Assembly (NCBI GenBank): GCA_013695405.1
Contig: JACDAO010000239.1
Span: 1 to 8,153, forward strand
Reading direction: 5' to 3'
DNA: 8,153 bases
DNA from: Acidobacteriota bacterium
GTDB lineage: Bacteria; Acidobacteriota; Vicinamibacteria; Vicinamibacterales; Vicinamibacteraceae
Below the pieces are notes generated by a model, which did not search any database, was not told where the DNA came from, and worked only from the letters and a program-made list of their open reading frames with translations. A program made the position numbers and the translations under genes. Of the stretch, positions 1 to 6,698 are shown one piece after another (position 1 is the stretch's first letter; each line of letters opens with the position of its first letter).

Positions 1-352
1 GCGCGTCGCCGAGCCGGCTGAAGCCGCCAGGGTGGTAGTAGAGGCCCTGCTGCACTTCGGTGCTCTGCAGCAGCACCCCGTCGGCGGCCCGGAACGCCGC
101 CAGCAGGCCCGCTTTCGGGCCGCGCAGGACCGAGGTCACCAGCCAGGTCGTGCCGGCCTCGTTGGCCACCAGCCCCTGGGGGTGGTCGAGCGTGGCGTGC
201 AGGGTGACGGTGCGCACGACCGGACCGAGCACGCCGACCCGCACCGACTCCTGCGCCCGCCCGGTCCCGGAGCCCCACGAGCCGACAGGGATCGCGCCCG
301 CCAGCGTGACAAGGACGGCGCGACGCGACGGGCGGCGTGAAGTGGTCGTCAT
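1..352 (-). CDS. Exported protein with Tat-like signal, DUF6454-like (3' end off window)
   Basis: Only the first 117 residues are present, read from ATG at 352 down to the left edge. The N-terminus has two twin-arginine pairs (R6-R7, R10-R11; S-R-R-A-V-L-V fits a Tat motif loosely), a hydrophobic stretch at about 12-26, and a likely signal-peptidase site after G-R-A33 before Q-E. The mature part contains H-P-Q-G-L-V (57-62) and Y-H-P-G-G-F (106-111). This pairing, as I recall it, is typical of DUF6454 proteins (HPQG near the start, then YHPGG), which I suspect are beta-propeller-like; no reaction is known to me. It is divergent from the protease gene, with about 133 bases between the two starts. 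No strong Shine-Dalgarno precedes the ATG, although a GGAG lies about 13 bases upstream. Protein export is fairly secure; the family name is a recollection. Confidence 0.7.
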   Translation of the reverse strand, partial: MTTTSRRPSRRAVLVTLAGAIPVGSWGSGTGRAQESVRVGVLGPVVRTVTLHATLDHPQGLVANEAGTTWLVTSVLRGPKAGLLAAFRAADGVLLQSTEVQQGLYYHPGGFSRLGDA

Positions 353-383
353 GGGGGCGATCTCACTCCGGACCGGGGCCTGA

Positions 384-409
384 CGCAAGCGGCACGTCGT
401 TGTCTTGCG
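384..409. promoter_or_regulatory. Inverted repeat between divergent genes, possible operator
   Basis: A perfect 6-base inverted repeat, CGCAAG (384-389) and CTTGCG (404-409), is separated by 14 bases, so the half-sites are centred 20 bases apart, close to two helical turns. It lies in the gap between the divergent exported-protein and C39-like protease genes, where a dimeric regulator could control both. No convincing -35/-10 pair was found beside it, and a 6-base match can occur by chance in such GC-rich DNA. Confidence 0.2.
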
Positions 410-485
410 ATTGCCTCGCGCGGATGGCAGACTCACGCTATTGCCCTCCCTTGCTCCAACGCATCGGCCCCGTTCGGGCCGAGCC

Positions 486-1091
486 GTGCGTCCCAACGGC
501 GCCACGGTGCCGTTTCGCTACCAGTTCAGCGAGGCGGACTGCGTGCCGACGACGTTCCTGAACGGCATTGCCGTCCTGTTCGGCCGCGACGAGATCCCGC
601 CGCTGGTCATCCAGCGGGTCTACACCTACACGCTCAACGGCGTCAGCCGCACCAACACGCTCGGTGACGGCACCGATGAATGGGGCATTCGTGTGACGTC
701 CGAGTGGCTCGGCTCCTACCGTGAGGGCCAGTTCGCGCTCAAGACCGAGTACCTGCGCGGCACCGAGGTGCACCTGCGCCGCGGCAACCAGTTGGTGTCG
801 TGTCTGAACACCGGTGGCGTCGCCCTGTGCAACGTGCACGTCGGCCGCGGCCTGTGGCACTACGTGCTGGCCATCAAGGCCGACCCCGAGGGCCTGTCCT
901 TCTTCGACCCGTATTACCTGCGCAGCGTCAAGGGGCTGGCCGGCGCCGCGCAGCGGATGAGCGACGACGACGATGGCGCCAACCTGTGGGTGCAGCGCGA
1001 GCTGCTGGACACCTACAGCAACAAGAAGCGCTACTGCTTCGGCTCGCTGCGCAATCGCGAGGCGGTGCTGCTGTGGCGCCGCAAGCGGTAA
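486..1091 (+). CDS. C39-like (papain-fold) cysteine protease family protein
   Basis: 201 residues with no signal peptide or membrane segment. The order of candidate catalytic residues fits a papain-fold/C39-like peptidase: Cys19 in S-E-A-D-C-V-P-T-T, His125 in G-L-W-H-Y-V-L-A-I, and Asp141 in F-F-D-P-Y-Y. The motifs V-P-F-R-Y-Q near the start, E-I-P-P after the first helix, and N-R-E-A-V-L-L at the end match, from memory, a small stand-alone family common in Firmicutes and seen elsewhere. Its substrate is unknown. Unlike bacteriocin-exporter C39 domains, it is not fused to an ABC transporter. Start choice: GTG at 486 is used; GTG at 507 (leaving P-F-R-Y-Q as residues 2-6) is equally plausible, and TTG at 405 would add residues unlike the family. 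None has a good ribosome site. The 3' end overlaps the transporter gene, suggesting co-expression. Confidence 0.75.
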   Translation: MRPNGATVPFRYQFSEADCVPTTFLNGIAVLFGRDEIPPLVIQRVYTYTLNGVSRTNTLGDGTDEWGIRVTSEWLGSYREGQFALKTEYLRGTEVHLRRGNQLVSCLNTGGVALCNVHVGRGLWHYVLAIKADPEGLSFFDPYYLRSVKGLAGAAQRMSDDDDGANLWVQRELLDTYSNKKRYCFGSLRNREAVLLWRRKR

Positions 1092-2377
1092 CGCACCCCT
1101 CCCGCCTTGGCGCGCTCAGTGGCGTCAACCCCGACGAGCGGGCCGCCCTGGCGTGGAGTTTCTTCTACTTCTTCGCGCTGCTCTGCGCCTACGGGCTGCT
1201 CCGCCCGCTGCGCGAGGAGATGGGCGTGCGTCACGGCGTCGATCGGCTGCCATGGCTGTTCAGCGGCACCTTCGGCTGCATGCTGCTGGCCCAGCCGCTG
1301 TACGGCGCGCTGGTCTCGCGCTACCCGCGTCGCGTTTTCCTGCCGGTCGTGTACGGCTTTTTCGTCGCCTGCCTGCTGGCCTTCTACGTGGTCTTCCGGC
1401 TGCAGGTCGGTCTGGCGCTGGCGGTGCCGGCGTTCTTCGTCTGGGTCAGCGTCTTCAACCTGTTCGTGGTGTCGGTGTTCTGGAGCTTCATGTCCGACAT
1501 CTTCACGCCCGAGCAGAGCAAGCGCCTGTACGGGGTGATCGCCGCTGGCGGCACCTGTGGCGCGCTGGCCGGGCCCGGGCTGACGGCGTTGCTGGTGCAG
1601 CGGGTCGGCGTGCCGCAGTTGATGCTGGTGTCGGCGCTGCTGCTCGGCGGCGCGCTGCTGGCGATCGTCCGGCTGCTGCCGTGGGCCACCGAGCGCCGCG
1701 GCGAAGACCGGGCAATGGGCGGCACGATGCTGGCGGGCGGCCGACTTGTCGCCTCGTCGCCGTTCCTGCGACTGGTCGCCGGGTTGCTGCTGCTCTACGT
1801 CACCGTCTCGACCATCCTCTACTACCAGCAGGCGGCGGTCGTTGCCGCGGCGTTCGGTGATCCGGCGGCGCGCACCGCGTACTTCGCGCGGATCGACTTT
1901 GCGGTCAACGCGCTGACGGTGCTGACCCAGGTGGTGCTGACGCGTGTCCTCCTGACCCGATTCGGAGTCACGCCGCTGTTGATGCTGTCGCCAGTGATCG
2001 TCGCCGGCGGTTTCGCCTGGCTCGCGGCGACCCCGGCGCCGCTGCTGCTGGCGGCGATCCAGGTGGTGCACCGGGCCGGCAATTTCTCGCTGATCGCCCC
2101 GGCCCGCGAGAGCCTGTTCACCCGGGTCGATCGCGAGAGCCGCTACAAGGCCAAGACCTTCATCGACACGGCGATCTACCGCGGCGGCGACCTCGCGGTG
2201 GGCTGGGCGATGGCCGGGATCGCGGCATTCAGCGTGCCGCTCGGGCAGGTCGCCCTGATTGGCCTGGTCGTGGCCGGCCTGTGGGCGGCGCTCGGTTGGC
2301 GGGTCGGCCGCACGCACGACCGGCATCTGGCTGCCACTCCCGCGACTGCTCAGGCGTCGTCGCACACACGGACCTGA
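1073..2377 (+). CDS. MFS-type membrane transporter related to NTP translocases
   Basis: 434 residues with about 12 hydrophobic helices. TM1 is at about 24-43, six helices precede a charged central loop (T-E-R-R-G-E-D-R), and six follow. The N-terminal R-P-L-R-E-E-M-G just after TM1, and the C-terminal R-E-S-L-F-T-R-V-D-R-E-S-R-Y-K-A-K-T-F-I-D-T followed by Y-R-G-G-D, are hallmarks of bacterial MFS proteins distantly related to ATP/ADP translocases (COG3202-like). Free-living members of this group generally have no established substrate, so nucleotide exchange should not be assumed. Start choice: there is no ATG near the first helix. GTG at 1073 lies inside the end of the protease gene (19-base overlap) and has GAGG 10 bases upstream, giving a short 25-residue cytoplasmic lead-in typical of the group. 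The overlap implies translational coupling with the protease. The tail after about residue 415 is hydrophilic. Confidence 0.8.
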   Translation: MAPQAVTHPSRLGALSGVNPDERAALAWSFFYFFALLCAYGLLRPLREEMGVRHGVDRLPWLFSGTFGCMLLAQPLYGALVSRYPRRVFLPVVYGFFVACLLAFYVVFRLQVGLALAVPAFFVWVSVFNLFVVSVFWSFMSDIFTPEQSKRLYGVIAAGGTCGALAGPGLTALLVQRVGVPQLMLVSALLLGGALLAIVRLLPWATERRGEDRAMGGTMLAGGRLVASSPFLRLVAGLLLLYVTVSTILYYQQAAVVAAAFGDPAARTAYFARIDFAVNALTVLTQVVLTRVLLTRFGVTPLLMLSPVIVAGGFAWLAATPAPLLLAAIQVVHRAGNFSLIAPARESLFTRVDRESRYKAKTFIDTAIYRGGDLAVGWAMAGIAAFSVPLGQVALIGLVVAGLWAALGWRVGRTHDRHLAATPATAQASSHTRT

Positions 2378-2440
2378 TTGCCAGGAGGTTCCCGTCCGTG
2401 CGCGATACCTGGAAGAGCGGGATGCTGAAAGTGTGAAATT

Positions 2441-4129
2441 TCAGATCTTTCCTGTCCGTAGCGCGTCCAGCAGGTAGTCGCACGATCGCACCACCAGCGC
2501 CATCATGGTCAGCGTCGGGTTGACGTAGCCGACCGACGGCATGCTCGCGCCGTCGACCACGAACAGGTTGCGGATGTCGTGGGTCTGCTGGAACTGGTTG
2601 ACCACCGAGGTCGCGGGATCGGCGCCCATCCGGGCAATGCCAGCCTCGTGACTGGCCCACCGCGGTGACAGGTTGATGCGGATGCTGGTGCCACCCGCGT
2701 CGGCCAGCATCTCGGCCGCCGACTCGGCGCCGTCGCGCATCATCGCGCGGTCGGTGTCGCTGTACGCCATCTCGATGCGCACCACCGGGATGCCCCAGGC
2801 ATCGACGACGTCGGGGTCGATGGTGACCCGATTGCGCGCGTCCGGCAGCGGCTCGCCGAAGCCGCCGAGGTTGACGACGGTGCGACCGCTCGTTCGCACC
2901 GCGGACACGTAGTCGGGGCCGAGGCCGGGCACGCCGGTCTCGAAGTTGGTCGAGCCGCCGCCCTGGTAGCCGTAGCCACGCGGGAAGCGTGGGTCCGGGC
3001 GCTGCCCGTCCAGATTGCGGAACCTGGCGACGAACAGCCCCGTCGGCCGGCGTGGCACATTGGCGTTGGCCGGGACATCGAAGGCCGGAAACTCCGCGGT
3101 CGCGCCGAAGCCGGTGAAATGCGACAGCAGGTACTTGCCGAGCACACCGCTGGAGTTGGCCAGGCCGGCGGGATCCTGGGCGCTGGCCGAGTTGAGCAGG
3201 ATGCGCACCGACTCGAACGCCTGCGCGCCGAGCATCACGACCCGGCCCGTGACCTCGCGTACCGCGCGGCTCTGCCGGTCGATGTAGCGGATGCCGGTGG
3301 CGCGACGACTGGTCGGGTCGACCAGTACCTGCCAGGCCATCGCCTGCGGGATCAACGTGCAGCGGCCGGTCTTCAGCGCATCGGGCAGCGTCGTGTAGGC
3401 GGCGTTGAAGTACGAGTGGGTCATGCAGCCGCGTTCGCACGGGCCGCAGTAGTGGCAGGCCTGCCGTCCGTTGATCGCCTGCGTCAGGTTGGCGGTCCGC
3501 GCCTGGGTCATGGTGCGCCCATGCCGCGTCCGCGAGACCTCGCGCACGTGGGTCTCGACACACGACAGCCCCATCGGCGGCTGCAGGTGCTGATCCGGCA
3601 GCTGCGGGATGCCCACGTTGACGCCGGTGATGCCGACGTACTGCTCGACCAGGTCGTACCAGGGCGCGAGATCGGCGGCCGTCAGTGGCCAGTCGATGCC
3701 GAAGCCGTCGCGAGAGGCCGAACGGAAGTCGAGATCGCTGTACCGGTAGCTCTGGCGGCCCCAGACGTGAGTCCGTCCGCCAACCAGCCGGACCCTGCCG
3801 ACCCACGGAAACGGCTTCCCGACCGGCGTGGTGTAGGGCTCGTCGAGATCGCTGCAGAACCAGTCCTGGTTCCACTCGGTGCAGGCATACGACTGCGATT
3901 GCTGCGGCCGGGTGCGGGCCATCTGCGCCTTGGAGCGGGTTCGCAGCGGCAGTGCGTAGGCCGGGGTGTGCTCGCGGTAGTCCTCGGGGCCGGTCGGCCG
4001 CCCGGCGTCGAGCACCACCACCCGCAGCCCGGCCTCGGCGAGACGCTTGGCGGCCCAGCCGCCAGTGGCGCCCGCGCCGACAATCACGACGTCGGCCGGG
4101 GGAGGAGGTTGAGGCATCGCAGGCGGCAT
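2441..4129 (-). CDS. GMC / gluconate dehydrogenase-type FAD oxidoreductase with four-Cys cluster
   Basis: 562 residues. A Rossmann FAD-binding motif, G18-A-G-A-T-G23-G, follows a proline-rich lead; V-V-V-L-D-A-G (37-43) ends the second strand. The C-terminal GMC domain has H494 in S-H-E-A-G-I-A-R-M-G and N537 in V-N-P-T-L-T-M-M-A-L, the expected catalytic His/Asn pair. Members oxidise alcohols, sugars or sugar acids with FAD. C225-x2-C228-x2-C231-x3-C235 forms a compact cysteine cluster that could bind Fe-S, as known in some FAD-dependent sugar dehydrogenases, though the spacing is not one I can assign. There is no Tat or Sec signal and no C-terminal helix, and no small subunit or cytochrome gene is visible, so location and electron acceptor are uncertain. 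Start: ATG 4129, 5 bases after the upstream aminopeptidase stop; ATG 4117 is an alternative. Neither has a clear ribosome site, so translation may be coupled to the upstream gene. Substrate unknown. Confidence 0.85.
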   Translation of the reverse strand: MPPAMPQPPPPADVVIVGAGATGGWAAKRLAEAGLRVVVLDAGRPTGPEDYREHTPAYALPLRTRSKAQMARTRPQQSQSYACTEWNQDWFCSDLDEPYTTPVGKPFPWVGRVRLVGGRTHVWGRQSYRYSDLDFRSASRDGFGIDWPLTAADLAPWYDLVEQYVGITGVNVGIPQLPDQHLQPPMGLSCVETHVREVSRTRHGRTMTQARTANLTQAINGRQACHYCGPCERGCMTHSYFNAAYTTLPDALKTGRCTLIPQAMAWQVLVDPTSRRATGIRYIDRQSRAVREVTGRVVMLGAQAFESVRILLNSASAQDPAGLANSSGVLGKYLLSHFTGFGATAEFPAFDVPANANVPRRPTGLFVARFRNLDGQRPDPRFPRGYGYQGGGSTNFETGVPGLGPDYVSAVRTSGRTVVNLGGFGEPLPDARNRVTIDPDVVDAWGIPVVRIEMAYSDTDRAMMRDGAESAAEMLADAGGTSIRINLSPRWASHEAGIARMGADPATSVVNQFQQTHDIRNLFVVDGASMPSVGYVNPTLTMMALVVRSCDYLLDALRTGKI

Positions 4130-4134
4130 GGCGG

Positions 4135-4898
4135 TCAGTGCAGGGTGCCGGAGCGCGCGGTTGCCCCGGTGAGGATCATGGCGCCGTGCGCGGTGACCAC
4201 AATGGTGTGCTCCCAGTGTGCGGTCCAGCCGCCATCGCAGGTGGCTATGGTCCACCGATCGCGTGCCACCTTGACCTGTCCCGATCGCTCTGCCACCAGC
4301 GGCTCGACCGCGAGCACGAGCCCCTCGGTCAGCCACGGCGATGGCCCGCCGGGATCGTAGTTGGGCACTTCCGGCGCCTCGTGGATGGTCCGGCCGACGC
4401 CGTGCCCGGTCAGCGTGCGAATCACCGAGAATCCGGCGCCGCGGACGTGCCGCTCGATCGCGGCGCCGAGCGCGTGCAGCGGCGCTCCCGGGAGGACCTG
4501 CGCCAGCGCAGCGGCCAGCGCCCCTTCGGCGCAGCGGGCCAGGCTCTGTCCGCGATACGTCGACGGCTCGACGACGACGGTCACCGCACCGTCGGCGACG
4601 AAGCCGTCGAGCATCGGCGTGACGTCAATCTTCACGACGTCGCCCGCAGCGGCACGTGAGTCGGCAGGCCGTGCACCACCGCGTCGTTGACGCTGACGAA
4701 GGCCGCGCAGGGCGCCTGGTAGACCACCACCGGCGCCGCTCGCGCGCCGTGCCGGCGCAGCACCTCGGCGCCAATCGCTTCGAGGTCGGCCGGCGTGCTG
4801 CCGGCGACGACTGCGGCCTGCATGGCGGCAAGGGCCTCGGCAACCACGCGGCCGACGCGACGCATGCCGTCGAGTTCATCCACGGAGGTGATGGACAT
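4135..4898 (-). pseudogene. map: Type I methionine aminopeptidase, frameshifted into two halves
   Basis: Methionine aminopeptidase removes the initiator Met from new proteins. The first part (ATG 4898 to TGA 4632, 88 residues, AGGA 4 bases upstream) runs from M-S-I-T-S-V-D-E-L-D-G-M-R to V-H76-G-L-P, the substrate-site His. The second frame (GTG 4635 to TGA 4135, 166 residues) starts K-I-D4-V and keeps all five metal ligands: D4, D15, H78 (G-H-G-V-G), E111 (V-E-P) and E142 (W-E-H-T), plus H85 (I-H-E-A-P). Together they make about 255 residues, close to the 264 of E. coli Map. Only the L-R-x-G-D-V junction is broken. The break near 4636-4650 is explained by loss of one copy of a 4-base GGGC repeat. 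The two frames overlap as GTGA, so re-initiation could still yield two pieces. It could be a true pseudogene, a split gene, or a sequencing or assembly error. The oxidoreductase gene follows 5 bases downstream. Confidence 0.85.
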
Positions 4899-4993
4899 CG
4901 GTTCCTGCAGGATACGCCAGCGGCCGGCGCGGCATACAATCTCCCGGGCCCGGCCCGGACTGCCGATCGCCGACGGGCGGGGAGACACGCGAC
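4899..4993. promoter_or_regulatory. Divergent intergenic control region with -10-like box
   Basis: This 95-base gap separates the divergent aminopeptidase and DapA-like genes, so it should hold promoters for both. On the plus strand TACAAT at 4935-4940 is a good -10 match and the most AT-rich spot in the gap, but no good -35 lies 16-18 bases upstream. A perfect 10-base palindrome, CCGGGCCCGG, covers 4944-4953, where transcription would start, so it could be an operator; GC-rich background makes chance likely. GGGGAG at 4979-4984 is the ribosome site for the plus-strand gene, 9 bases before its GTG. On the minus strand no convincing promoter pair was found. Confidence 0.35.
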
Positions 4994-5905
4994 GTGATGA
5001 CAGGGGTGTACTCGGTGCTGGCGACGCCGTTCCGCCAGGGACGTGACGTGGACGTGGACGGCCTGCGCCGCATCGTCGATCATTTCGTCGCCACCGGTGT
5101 GACCGGCTTGACGGCGCTCGGCGTCACCAGCGAGGCGGCGCGCCTGACCGAACGCGAGCGCGCGCTGGTGCTCGACACCGTGATGACCCAGGTGGCCGGC
5201 CGGGTCCCGGTGGTGGTGGGCACCAGCGCCGAGGGCGTGCTGACCTGCGTGGCGTGGAGCCAGGCCGCCCAGGCCGCCGGGGCCGCCGCGGTGATGGTCA
5301 GCCCACCGCGTGCGCCCAAACTCAACTCGGCCAGCGTCCGGGCCCACTATGCCGCGCTGGCCGACGCGGTGACACTGCCGATCGTGGTGCAGGACTATCC
5401 GCCGGTGTCGGGCTTCACGATGGAGCCGGCGCTGCTGGCGCAACTGGCCCGCGACATCCCGACCGCGCGCACCATCAAGCTCGAGGACCCGCCGACGCCC
5501 TTCAAGACGACACGGATTCTCGAAGCCACCGGCGAGGTGCCGGTGGCCATCTTCGGTGGCCTCGGCGGCGTCTACCTGCTCGAGGAACTGCTCGCCGGCT
5601 CGGCCGGCGCGATGACTGGTTTCGCCTTCCCCGAGATCCTCGTCGGCATCGTCGGCAAGTGGCAGGCCGGCGACCGCGACGGCGCAGCCGACCTGTTCTA
5701 CCGGACCGTGCCGCTGATGCGGGTCGAGTTCCAGGAGGGCATCGGCATGGCGATTCGCAAGGAAGTCCTGCGGCGTCGCGGCCTGATCACCGACGCCTCG
5801 ACGCGGGCCCCCGGCGCCACGCTGGACGCCGGAACTCGCGCCGCGCTCGATCGCGTCATCGCCTGGACGGCGGCACAGGAAGGACTGGCATGGATCTCGG
5901 ACTGA
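4994..5905 (+). CDS. DapA-superfamily lyase/aldolase (not true DHDPS)
   Basis: 303 residues forming one (beta/alpha)8 DapA-like domain. Enzymes of this superfamily make a Schiff base between a lysine and pyruvate or a 2-oxo acid. K162 in T-I-K-L-E-D-P-P-T-P sits where E. coli DapA has its K161. The G-T-T-G-E-S loop is replaced by G-V-T-S-E-A (about 43-48). The Y133-N-V-P-S-R138 segment of E. coli DapA is Q133-D-Y-P-P-V-S-G here, so the proton-relay Tyr is Gln (with Tyr two places later) and the Arg that binds the substrate carboxylate is absent. Lysine biosynthesis is therefore unlikely; a 2-oxo acid aldolase or dehydratase/deaminase in catabolism fits better. Start: GTG 4994, with GGGGAG 9 bases upstream; the ATG at 4997 is the next codon. 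It is the first gene of the plus-strand run, and its end overlaps the SDR gene by 16 bases. Confidence 0.85.
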   Translation: MMTGVYSVLATPFRQGRDVDVDGLRRIVDHFVATGVTGLTALGVTSEAARLTERERALVLDTVMTQVAGRVPVVVGTSAEGVLTCVAWSQAAQAAGAAAVMVSPPRAPKLNSASVRAHYAALADAVTLPIVVQDYPPVSGFTMEPALLAQLARDIPTARTIKLEDPPTPFKTTRILEATGEVPVAIFGGLGGVYLLEELLAGSAGAMTGFAFPEILVGIVGKWQAGDRDGAADLFYRTVPLMRVEFQEGIGMAIRKEVLRRRGLITDASTRAPGATLDAGTRAALDRVIAWTAAQEGLAWISD

Positions 5906-6684
5906 CCGGCAAGGTGGCGATGGTCGGCGGCGCCAGCCGCGGTCTTGGCTTCGCCGTGGCCAGGGCACTCGCGGCCGAAGGGGCGCAGGTGTCGATCGCC
6001 TCTCGTGATGCGGCGCGCATCGACCAGGCGGCGACCCGCCTGCGCGACGATGTCCCCGGCGCGACAGTGCTGGCAGTGCCCGCGGATCTGCGCTCGTCGG
6101 CCGAGATCACCGCCTGGCACGAGGCGACGGTCGAACGCTTCGGCGGGCTCGATCTGCTGTTCGTGAACACCGGGGGTCCACCGACCGGTTCGGCGCTCAG
6201 CTTCGACGACCAGGCCTGGCAGCAGGCGGTCGATCTGCTGTTGCTGAGCACCCTCCGGCTGGTGCGACTGGCGGTGCCGGTGATGGCCGCCCGCGGCGGT
6301 GGCAGCATCCTGGTCGCGACGTCCTCGTCGATCAAGGAGCCAATCCCGAACCTGGCGCTGTCCAACGTGGTGCGGGCCGGCGTCGCGGTGCTGGTCAAGA
6401 CCCTGGCCGCCGAACTGGCGCCGCAGCACATCCGCGTCAACAATCTGGTGCCGGGCCGGATCGACACCGACCGCGTCCGGGAACTCGACGAGGGGCGCGC
6501 CCGCACGATCGGCGTGTCGCTCGAGGAACAGCGGCGCCGCACCGAGGCGACCATTCCGCTCGGCCGCTACGGTGAGCCCGACGAGTTCGGCAGGGCCGCG
6601 GCCTTCCTCCTGTCGGAGGCCTCCTCCTACACCACCGGCACGATGCTGCAGATCGACGGCGGTCTGCTCAAGGGTGTCTGGTAA
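5890..6684 (+). CDS. Atypical short-chain dehydrogenase/reductase (SDR)
   Basis: 264 residues, the normal length for a classical SDR, probably cytoplasmic and NAD(P)-dependent. The cofactor glycine motif reads G14-A-S-R-G18-L-G20, the usual N-N-A-G is N93-T-G-G-P-P, and a Ser is retained at S145. The catalytic Y-x-x-x-K is replaced by S158-N-V-V-R162. R-V-N-N-L-V-P-G and the C-terminal G-T-M-L-Q-I-D-G-G are normal. From memory, N-T-G-G-P together with a serine/arginine variant of YxxxK marks a widespread divergent SDR group often mislabelled FabG, whose reaction is not established. It should not be called a 3-oxoacyl-ACP reductase. Start: ATG 5890 with AAGGA 5 bases upstream, overlapping the lyase gene by 16 bases, so translation is probably coupled. 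The stop is 14 bases before the proline dehydrogenase start. Confidence 0.85.
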   Translation: MDLGLTGKVAMVGGASRGLGFAVARALAAEGAQVSIASRDAARIDQAATRLRDDVPGATVLAVPADLRSSAEITAWHEATVERFGGLDLLFVNTGGPPTGSALSFDDQAWQQAVDLLLLSTLRLVRLAVPVMAARGGGSILVATSSSIKEPIPNLALSNVVRAGVAVLVKTLAAELAPQHIRVNNLVPGRIDTDRVRELDEGRARTIGVSLEEQRRRTEATIPLGRYGEPDEFGRAAAFLLSEASSYTTGTMLQIDGGLLKGVW

Positions 6685-6698
6685 GGCACGGCGCACTC

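Noticed and set aside
405..442. TTGCGA / TTGCCT boxes with GCTATT as a promoter for the protease gene
   Set aside because: The spacers are 20-26 bases and the -10 match is poor; nothing better than chance.
1031..2365. Long open frame (444 codons) on the minus strand opposite the transporter gene
   Set aside because: Its translation is low-complexity Arg/Gln/Asp-rich with no recognisable motif, as expected opposite GC-rich coding DNA; the plus strand gives a clear 12-helix protein.
2425..2444. Inverted repeat CTGAAA-N8-TTTCAG at the convergent gene junction (2378-2440), considered as a terminator
   Set aside because: The 6-base stem is AT-rich and weak, is not followed by a T-run on either strand, and enters the oxidoreductase stop codon.
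2229..3875. Long minus-strand open frame overlapping the GMC gene in another frame
   Set aside because: Arg/Gly/Pro-rich shadow without family motifs; the other frame carries the FAD motif, Cys cluster and catalytic His/Asn.
3119..4360. Plus-strand open frame (413 codons) opposite the GMC and aminopeptidase genes
   Set aside because: It is a GC-codon shadow with no domain signatures; the minus strand is clearly coding here.
4625..5968. Minus-strand open frame opposite the DapA-like gene
   Set aside because: The translation is His/Arg/Gly-rich without motifs and runs through the aminopeptidase region in the wrong frame.
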